A DNA stretch of 64,000 bases, taken from NCBI RefSeq assembly GCF_041146395.1, contig NC_091001.1, forward strand, positions 104,120,965 to 104,184,964, in the 5' to 3' direction. This document shows, piece after piece, positions 56,536 to 64,000 of the stretch (positions within the stretch are counted from its first letter, which is position 1; every line of letters begins with the position of its first letter). The DNA comes from Eulemur rufifrons. Taxonomy: Eukaryota > Chordata > Mammalia > Primates > Lemuridae. Both the position numbers and the translations under genes were made by a program. The notes beneath the pieces are model-generated. The model had not been told where the DNA came from, made no database searches, and worked only from the letters and a program-made list of their open reading frames with translations.

Positions 56536-57124
56536 AGAGAGGGACAGGAGGTGCGCCTGGTCGCGCCCCTTGGAAATGTGCAGGCTTCATGGCATGCCGA
56601 AAGCCATCAGTCTCCCGTGTCTGCCACCCGAAGGTCGCTGGGATGGAAAGTGTCGGTACTCATGTGCAGGCTGATTTCTAGGCAGTGATATGTGCAGAAA
56701 AGTTTGGAGTTTCTAGGTGAGGGCGGATGCGGTCCCTTAAGATGGCTGGCACTTGTCAGACAGCATCAGTGGAGGCACAGCGTCCAGAATGACGCATGTG
56801 ATGCTCCGTCTGGCTTTACCCGTCACGTTCTGTTCCCTGAGCTCAGAGACAGACAATAACCACCCAGGGTTGTTGAGAGGAGTGACTAGGGTTGGAGAGA
56901 AGCTGTCTGCTGGGGGACATGCACTGCAGGGAAAATGAAGCGGAGTGTTTATCTCAGAGGAAAGACCACCTAGAAAACATAATCCGTTCCCTCAAAAGCT
57001 TAAGGACTTTTAAAGGAAACCAATCATGTGAAAAACTGGGCAGGCTCCAGAAGTTCGATGAGGGTAAATGACACAGTGATGATAGCAGCTTAAAACAGGA
57101 AGACTTGTCTTAATGATCAGAGCT
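56536..57124. other. Unassigned sequence
   Basis: A MIR-like patch may lie at about 56810-56930 ('cccagggttgttgagagga'). Nothing else was recognised. Confidence 0.35.
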
Positions 57125-57466
57125 GTCCAATGCAGGGGCTGCCACCAACAGCCTTCAGGCCAGCCCAACTTGCCTCCTATTTTTGTTGGTCCAGAGAACT
57201 AAGAATAGTTTTGATATTTTTTAATGGTTGGGAAAAAAAAATCAAAGCAAGAATAATATTTCACAACACATGAAAATTATATGGAATTCAAATTTGAGTG
57301 TCCCTAAATAATGTTTTATGAGAACACACCTATACCCACTTGTCTCTGGCTGTTTTGTACTGCAATTGCAGAGTTAAGTAGCTGGGACTGAAACCATAGG
57401 GTTTGAAAAGCCTAAAATATAGTGACTATCTTGCCCTTTCCTGAAAAATTCACTAAGCTCTATACC
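57125..57466 (-). mobile_element. hAT-Charlie element, minus strand
   Basis: 'tggaattcaaatttgagtg', 'aaataatgttttatgagaac', 'gagttaagtagctgggact', 'aaagcctaaaatat' and 'tatcttgccctttcctg' follow the reversed end of a Charlie-type element whose forward sense begins 'caggggtcagcaaactttt'. No transposase frame is present. Confidence 0.72.
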
Positions 57467-57470
57467 ATAG

Positions 57471-57610
57471 CAGTAGTTCTGAGAATCACCTGGAAGCTTG
57501 TTAAAACACGGTTTGCTGGACCCACCCTCAGAATTTCTAATTCAGTAGCTCTGAAGTGGGGCCCAAGAGTTTGCACCAAGTTTGCAAGCTACGCGATGCC
57601 TCCAGTGGAG
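57471..57610 (+). mobile_element. MER5A-like hAT-Charlie element
   Basis: 'gagaatcacctggaagcttg', 'ttaaaacacggtttgctgg' and 'tttctaattcagtagctctg' are typical. It abuts the Charlie element. Confidence 0.78.
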
Positions 57611-58189
57611 GGAACACGCTGTTCTGGAGGCGCTGGCCATGCTGCAGCACACTCACCTCCCTGAGACCCTGCTCCGCGCAAGTCCACACTTGCCCTGAGA
57701 GCAAGGAGTTCAGCCCGTTTTTCCCACAATGAGACAGTGCTGGAGATTTCATAAATATTTGTTAAATGAATTAATGAATCAGTAAATTATGTTGACTTTT
57801 TGATCTTTGGGGACTTCTAATTCTGATTGCAAGGGAAATACTCTAGGAAGGAAAGGAGGGAGGAAAAGAAAGAGGGAAGGGAAGTTCTTTTCACAAAACA
57901 AGATCCCTTTTTGGTGATGCCTGGGGGTGTCATCGTGCCTGGGCTTCAGTGTTTAGAGATGTATAATATTGTGCTCTGCTTTCCCCATCAGTGTGAATTC
58001 TTCCTAAGGAAGGTAGCCTGCACACACCCTTCTCATTCCAAAGATTCAGCCCATGGCATGATGACCCTTCATGTCCCCAAGAAGGACATTTGGAATCTAA
58101 AGATATTATATATGCATATCTACTTTTGACGAGCTGATGTATTTCTTCCCATCTCTTTTCTAGGTATTTTATTTTGTTATTAAGAGCAT
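57611..58189. other. Unassigned sequence with a purine tract
   Basis: A GGAA/GAAA-type polypurine run occupies 57845-57884. The 100-codon plus frame (57827-58129) begins in it and has no recognisable domain. Confidence 0.4.
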
Positions 58190-58483
58190 GTCCCATGGAT
58201 AATTTTATATCTTTTTTAATTTAATATTGATTCAAAATATTTTTCCTATGATATCAGAAATTCTATATAAATATCCCTTTCATCTACAGAATATTTTCTC
58301 ATATGTACAAATGATAATCTATTTAGCTATATCCCTACTGTTAGATATCTCTGTCTCTCCCACCACCCGTCCTTTTTCTGTTTTTTTGCTATTATAGTCT
58401 TCATTGCAATGTGAGTCATTATTAGTCAATTCTTCTTATGATTTTTAATTATTTTTTAGAATAGATGCCCACAAGAAGGAAAT
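58190..58483 (-). mobile_element. Ancient L1ME-like fragment, minus strand (left half of a split copy)
   Basis: 'tgctattatagtcttcattg' and 'gaatagatgcccacaagaag' are the reversed ORF2 end of a very old L1. It stops at 58483 and its next consensus bases reappear at about 62901, on the far side of a plus-strand L1. Confidence 0.6.
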
Positions 58484-58908
58484 GAGTACCAAAAAGAAAT
58501 AGAAGAGAGAAAATGTTAAAGTCATAAGAGACCACTTTGCACAACTCTATGCAAGTAAATAAGAAAAATTAGATAAAATGGATATTATAGAAAGAAACAC
58601 AACTTACTAAAAATAATCCCTGTGAAGACAGAACGTTTAAACTAACCATTTATCTTAGAGAAAATAATGAATGCTGAAAACTCCCCCACAATAAAAGCAC
58701 CAGCCCAGGATATTTTTACACAGGAATTCTACCACATTTGCAAAAATCAAGAATCCCAACTGCTCCTGAAACTGTTTCACAGCACAAAAAAGCAAAGAAA
58801 ACACTCCAGTTCTTTTCTACGAAGAATATGGCATTGATGCCAAAAACTCATAAAAACTGCACCAAAAAAAGAAAACAGATAAATCTCACTTAAGAATATC
58901 AAATAGTA

Positions 58909-59088
58909 CCGGGTGCAGTGGCAGGCGCCTGTAGTCCCAGCTATGTGGGAGGCCGAGGCGGGAGAATCGCTTGAACCCAGGAGTTCAAGGCTGAAGATAG
59001 TGTGCTATGATCGTACCTGTGAATAGCAAGCAACTGCCACTTTAGACTGGGCAACATAGTGAGACCCTGTCTCTAAGAAAAAAAAAAT
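58909..59088 (+). mobile_element. FLAM-type 7SL-derived monomer
   Basis: It starts 'ccgggtgcagtggcaggcgc' and 'cctgtagtcccagctatgtg', like 7SL RNA, and keeps the 7SL 3' region 'gatcgtacctgtgaatagc' and 'actgggcaacatagtgagac'. It is a monomer: no second arm follows, only an A-rich tail. Retention of the 7SL-specific 'cctgtgaatag' separates it from the arms of dimeric Alu. It was inserted into the L1 ORF2 scar. Confidence 0.85.
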
Positions 59089-60544
59089 TAAATAAAGGAT
59101 TAGCAAACTGAAGAATTCGCCAGCATAAACAAATAAACAATTAAAAAACAAAAAGTGATTTTCCTGGTGTTTGCATGGAGGAATGCAAAGATAGTTCAAT
59201 GTTTTTTTAAAAAATCTATTACTAGAACCATAATATAGCTAAGAAGAAAAAAGTGACATGTTTATCTTCCATTTACTAAACCATATCTTAAATTTGTCAC
59301 TCATCCATGTAAAAATTATTCAACAAAATAAGAACTGACAGCTAATTCTGGGCGTAATTATATTATGATTACACATGCATGCACACACACACAAATATCA
59401 ACCCCAAAGCCAGCATCTTATTTAATGAGGAAATAAGAAATACTAGATACTTTCTCCCTAAACTTTGAGACAACATAAAATATCTGTCATCTCCACTAGT
59501 TTTTACCATTGTTTCAATAATTAACCAATGTAAATAGACAATGACAACAAAACTAGAGGTTGAGAATTGGATAATAAGAATAAATTGAAGAAATAAAACT
59601 TTATCAATTGCACTTAAAACCAAAAGAATCAATCCAAAGCTACTGAGACCATGAGAACTTGGTAATTAATAAATCAACATATAAAAATTAGTAATCTTCA
59701 TATATTAAATACAAAAGACAGTTATTATAAAAGATGCAGTAAAAGAGAACACTTATTTTAGAATAGCAAAAATAAATAAATGCATATATTACCTGGGCAC
59801 AAACTTAAATATAAAAAATCTATGAGGATAACCTTTAGAAAGATAATAGAAGTAGACTTGAACACAAGAAAAGACATACCATATTCCTGGACATGAAGAA
59901 ATTAATTTTTCTATTTAATGTGATTCAACAAAAAATAGTGTTACATTTGTGTTTTCTGTTTCTAGCTAAGCTGAATTTAAAGTTTATTAGAAAGGACACA
60001 TAAGCAATGAAAGAAAGAAACCCTAGAAAAGAAAAGCAATATACTGAACACACTACTAGACTCCCTATAATAAAACCAGTGTGGCATGGAACACTCCTGA
60101 ATGGACAGACCAATGAAACAGAACAGAAATCCAGGGACAGACCCATTGCATATGAAAATTTAAATATGATAAAGGCAACATTTCAAATCTGTGGGGAAAG
60201 ATAGACATTTATAAAGGTTGTTGGGATAAGTGAATAGCCAAATAATAGCTGCTCCTCCTACCAAACACCAAGAACATATTTAAATGTAAAAAGTCAATAA
60301 ATAAAATTTCAATAAATAAAAATTAAACTACACAAATCCTGGAAGGAAACATGGATGAATCCCTCTATAACTTGGGATTGGGAAAAACTTTCCTAGCTAT
60401 ATCCCCAAATCTGGAAACAATAAAGGGAAAACTAGACAAATTTGACTTCATAAATATTTTTAAAATGTAAAAAAAAAAAAAATAATTGCATAGCAAAAAA
60501 CAACATAAGAGAAAAAAGATAAATGTCAAACTAGAAAAAAATAT

Positions 60545-60739
60545 TTGAAACTTACACCACAGTATAAAAGATTCATATCCCTAATATATAAAAAGCTTCT
60601 AAAAATAGAGAAGAAAAAACATCAGCCATATAAAAAAATGGCTAGAAATATGAACAGAGAGTTCACAAAGAACAGAAGGCATATTGCTCTGAAGCATATG
60701 GAAAGATGCTCATCCTCACTGAGGATTAAAGAGATGTAA
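60545..60739 (+). pseudogene. L1 ORF2 fragment (C-terminal third)
   Basis: A 64-codon open piece containing INRKLTPQYK-like and MARNMNREFTKNRRHIALKHM-like text corresponds to the region of ORF2p just before its last segment. It has lost the frame on both sides, so it is a relic. Confidence 0.7.
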
Positions 60740-61395
60740 GTTAAAAATACATTGAGATATTAACCCTAAGATTCTCAAGTTTGACCACATAATTCTGTAG
60801 CTGAATCCATAGGGAACAGGCACTGCCATAAATTGCTGGTGGGAAGGAAACACCAGCTGGAAAACAATATGGCAAACTCTCAAAATGACATATATATGTA
60901 CCCTTTGACTCAGCAAAAAACAAGTATGTAGAGATATGTATATATAACTCACACATATATATAGCATTTAAATAAGAAATTGTGTAAGATTGTTAAGAAC
61001 CAAGATTTTCAGCATAAAAAGAGATATAATGTCAAAGAACTAACAGTTTGATAATTCTAAATTTGAATTTAAAATACTAGTATGAATTCATGTTATATTC
61101 CCTAGCTCTGTGCACTGAAAACATTTGGAGAAAAATGATCACTCCAATAGCAATGAGTGTGCTACCGCTCAAACTGTGATCTCTAAATAGCATTTCTCAA
61201 TAAAAGAAACTAGGACTTCTTGGAAAAAGTCTTATCCCAGAAAATGTATAAGGAAATCCTAGAATACCTTATTTTACAAAAAAGAAAGTGTATCACTGTG
61301 GTTCTATCTATAAGACACAAGAGACAATGGATTAATTTGAGTTTCAAAAAGAATTTGGATAGAAAGACCAAATATTCAAAAACACAGAGTCACTG

Positions 61396-61835
61396 TGTTA
61401 GTTTCCTATTGCGGCTATAACAAACTATCACAAACTTGGATGCTTAAAATAACACCAACTTACTATTGCACAGTTTTAGAGGTCAGAAGTCCAAAGTGGT
61501 CTGGCATGGTTGTGCTGTATTCCCTCCAGAGGCTCTAGGGGGCCAATTCGTTTCCCTGCCTTTTCCAGCTTCAGGAGGCGGCCCACATTCCTTGGCTCAT
61601 GGCCACGTCACTCAGACCTCTGCTGTATCCTCTCCTCTCCTTTGACTCTGACTCTCTTGCCTCCATTTTTGTCCCTTGTGAGCACACAGTGCCCACCAGG
61701 ATAACCCAGGATCATCTCCCAACTAAGTCCTTAATCACACATGCAAAGTCCCTTTGCCGTGTGGGGTAACATCCCACAGTTTCCAGGGATGAGATCGTGG
61801 ACAGCTTTGGTGGTTGTTCTGGCTCCACAGCCATC
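61396..61835 (-). mobile_element. MLT1 LTR (ERVL-MaLR), minus strand, nested in the L1 3' UTR
   Basis: Plus-strand text 'tgttagtttcctattgcgg', 'aacaaactatcacaaactt', 'ttccagcttcaggaggcgg', 'ttaatcacacatgcaaagtc' and 'ccagggatgagatcgtgg' is the reverse complement of an MLT1B/C-type LTR. L1 3' UTR sequence resumes after it. Confidence 0.88.
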
Positions 61836-62900
61836 ATCCTAGGCTGCTGGGGAACGAACGCATTGTTCTGAATTGCTAAATTGCTAAATAAAAGAAAAGA
61901 TGAATATTTATCCTACCTTTTCTCTATGAACTCTATCTCAGAGTAGCCAAATAGTTAATGAAGAGAAGTTTCTTTTAAAAAAAAAATAGTCCGGCTAATA
62001 AATTATGACAGGAGGAAATATCAAAATATTGCCATTTGCAACCCTAATGAAGTAATGCATGTGAGCAGTGATCATCAATGACTGGTAAAACCATTTGATG
62101 AAAAGCTCTTGGGAAACTTTATATTAACTGAGTCACTTGGATACACCGATCAATTTCAACATTATGAAAGGAGACATGACCAGGTATTATATGCCTCCCA
62201 CGAAAGGATACAACACTACTTTTGAGGCCTTCTTGCCCCCACATCAAACCTGGATATGAAAAGACCCCCTAGATCTAACCACCAGTGTGTAAGCAATATG
62301 GGGTGTGAGAGAGGGAGGATATAGGAACAGATCAAACAACAGCGCCAAGATATAAAGCAGGAAATACAGAATGCGGAAAACTACAGTAGAAATAATGCAT
62401 AGATTGCAAAGAAAAACAGAAATTGAGGAGAAACCAAAAAGTTAAGAGACTTGAGGCATATCAACCTAAAGCAATGTATGGCTCTTGTTCAAATTTTTAT
62501 TGAAGAAACCTAGCATAAACATATTTATGAAATTATCAGAGCATCCTGACCACTGGCAGAATGCCTGATGACATTAAGGAATTATGATTTTTTTTAAGTG
62601 TGATTATAGGATGAAGGGTTATTTTTTAAATTCCTTATCTTTTAAAGATATGCACTATTTACAGAAGAAATGATTTTTGAATGATATGATGTCTTGGATT
62701 TGCTTCAAAATAACCCAGTTGACCCAGTTGGCGAGGGGTGGCTAGGGATATTTAAAACAAGGTTGGCCATAAATCAAGAATTATAGAAGCTGGAGGTTGG
62801 GTACATGGGAGGTCATTATTCTCTTCTATTCTTATATTGGTTTGAAATTTCCCATAATGACAAGTTTTTTTTTTTAAAAAAAAAAAAAATAAACATTATG

Positions 62901-63045
62901 TGCCCAGAAATAAAATTCCTGGGTATGAAGGTTTCCAAGGCTTTTAAAATGTATTGTCAAATTGCTTTCCACAAAGGCTGTAGCAATTTAGAGTCCTAGT
63001 AGGAGTGTATGAGAGTGCCAAGGATATAATATTTTAAGAGAATAT
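62901..63045 (-). mobile_element. Ancient L1ME-like fragment, minus strand (right half of a split copy)
   Basis: 'aaattcctgggtatgaagg', 'tattgtcaaattgctttcc', 'aaaggctgtagcaattta' and 'gtgtatgagagtgcca' continue the L1ME reading interrupted at 58483. Confidence 0.72.
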
Positions 63046-63234
63046 ATAATCACTTGGATAAATGTAGGCACGTGTATTTCTCAGTCCCCCATGCCTTTAG
63101 AAAGACTAATGGCCTATCATGGGATATTATGGCCCAGTCGTGACTGCACACCTGGAGGCCTTGTACCTGAACAGCAGGATAAGAAATCAAAGAGTAAATG
63201 GAGGTCAGCATGACAGTGTTGCCAACTCAGATTT
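63046..63234. other. Unassigned sequence
   Basis: No feature was recognised. Confidence 0.4.
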
Positions 63235-63640
63235 ATACAAATTTAAATTGCCCTAATGAGAGGTTTCTATGTTATTTCTGACACCATTGCCGATGATCTT
63301 TCTGAATGTCCATTGAGGTATTAGCTTAACGGGGAAAATCTGCAATTGTATCTTCTCAGTGAAATCTGATTATCTTCAAGAGGCTTCCTCACATAAAGAT
63401 GGGGAAAAAAATCAATGCCTGGGTTTCTCCGCCTAGCATGAAAAAGAATTTTCTGCTATAAGGGAATTTTGAGCTCCTGTAATCTTCCAATTATGTTTGA
63501 TTGTAGTGCCTCTTTCCTGTCTCAGTATTAAAGGACGGTCGGCACTTTTCTGCAACTAAAACCAACTCTCAGATGAAGCAGCCACTTATTTGGATGGCTT
63601 GTTTGTAATCAGCAGCTCTTTGGGCATGTGGAATATCCCC
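63235..63640. promoter_or_regulatory. Candidate conserved non-coding element
   Basis: 400 bp without repeat signature or long frame. Balanced, unique-looking text such as 'aaattgccctaatgagagg', 'aatgtccattgaggtatta' and 'ttccaattatgtttgattg' is of the sort seen in conserved non-coding blocks. There is no direct evidence of function. Confidence 0.3.
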
Positions 63641-63734
63641 GCATTTGAGGAGGAGGCCACCCCAGACTTCTCCCTGACTATTAGCCAACCCACAGATAAC
63701 AGGGATCAGTGGCCCGCCATGTGCAGATGAGCCT

Positions 63735-64000
63735 TCAGGCACTGTGGGGGGACACCAAGAATAGTGGGCTGTGGCACCTGCTCTCTAGGAGGGCACCACG
63801 CCATGGAGGAGACAAAGGTACAGGTGTGAAAAGTCACAGTGATTCAGCCAGTCACTCATTTCACAGGCACTAAATGTCAGATGCTGGGAAGGAGCTGGGC
63901 AGTAGAGAGGAAAACAGGTCAGAATCCCTGCACTCAGAGTGCTCATCCTGTAGGGAAACAGACATAGGAACAAATAATTAAATGGCACTTGGTGAGCGTA
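63735..64000 (-). mobile_element. L2 3' ends, minus strand, two in tandem, running off the window
   Basis: One L2 3'-end-like piece occupies about 63735-63830 ('caggcactgtgggggg', 'ctctctaggagggcacc'). A second starts at about 63840 ('cactcatttcacaggcac', 'gaatccctgcactcagag', 'gtagggaaacagacatagg') and continues past the edge. Confidence 0.65.

Larger units (their letters stand above)
58484..62900 (+). mobile_element. L1M element, plus strand, with nested FLAM and MLT1
   Basis: ORF2 text runs from 58490 ('agagaccactttgcacaact') to about 60970, interrupted by a FLAM. A long L1MC/ME-type 3' UTR follows (60980-61395 and 61836-62870, ending 'tttgaaatttcccataatga') with an A-tail to 62889. An 18/16-base imperfect duplication flanks it: tgcccacaagaaggaaat (58466-58483) and tgcccagaaataaaat (62901-62916). 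The UTR is split by an MLT1. Coding capacity is lost. Confidence 0.82.

Noticed and set aside
58909..59088. 7SL RNA gene or pseudogene
   Set aside because: The central S domain of 7SL is missing and the two ends are fused with an A-rich tail, which is the structure of a FLAM-type SINE.
1..64000. Human or other haplorhine origin
   Set aside because: The Alu copies are too few and too old in type for a haplorhine window of this size, though this is not proof without a database search.

Overview
This is mammalian nuclear DNA, almost certainly from a primate and most likely a strepsirrhine (lemur or galago type). The evidence is two 7SL-derived SINEs (one dimeric Alu of old J-like character at 39029-39336 and one FLAM-type monomer at 58909-59088), several L1 lineages, and the ancient mammalian repeats MIR, L2, MLT1, MER20 and Tigger/hAT. 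No Alu of the S or Y type was seen and only two 7SL-derived SINEs occur in 64 kb. That scarcity, plus the 3' UTR type of the two youngest L1 copies, is why I favour a strepsirrhine. I could not identify the locus, and I found no protein-coding gene, exon set, tRNA, rRNA, known ncRNA or CRISPR array. Every open reading frame I examined is either a decayed L1 remnant, lies in non-coding repeat, or has no recognisable feature.

Layout. 1-604: 3' end of a relatively young L1 on the plus strand. 605-1660: L2 on the minus strand carrying a nested MIR. 2.7-5.6 kb: mixed L1 3' UTR, MIR and a small CpG-dense patch (3181-3482). 5.6-11.1 kb: an L1 cluster with several overlapping ORF2 fragments and an MLT1 piece. 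11.1-15.4 kb: largely unassigned DNA with three MIRs. 15.6-27.1 kb: L1-dominated, with a MER20, an L2, a Tigger-like DNA transposon and a second relatively young L1 (25812-27105, minus). About 27.1-51.2 kb: visibly higher GC and free of recognisable L1, with many MIR and L2 copies, hAT miniature elements, the Alu, a second CpG-dense patch, and several non-repetitive blocks that look like conserved regulatory DNA. 51.2-63.0 kb: L1-rich again, including a four-element nest (58190-63045). The last kilobase is unassigned, candidate regulatory sequence followed by L2 3' ends that run off the window.

Nothing here forms a pathway or operon. The window reads as an intergenic or intronic region with two AT-rich, L1-dense flanks around a GC-richer core. 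All family names come from recognising consensus patterns by eye, without a database search, so boundaries are approximate (about 10-30 bp unless target-site duplications are quoted) and subfamily names are tentative.
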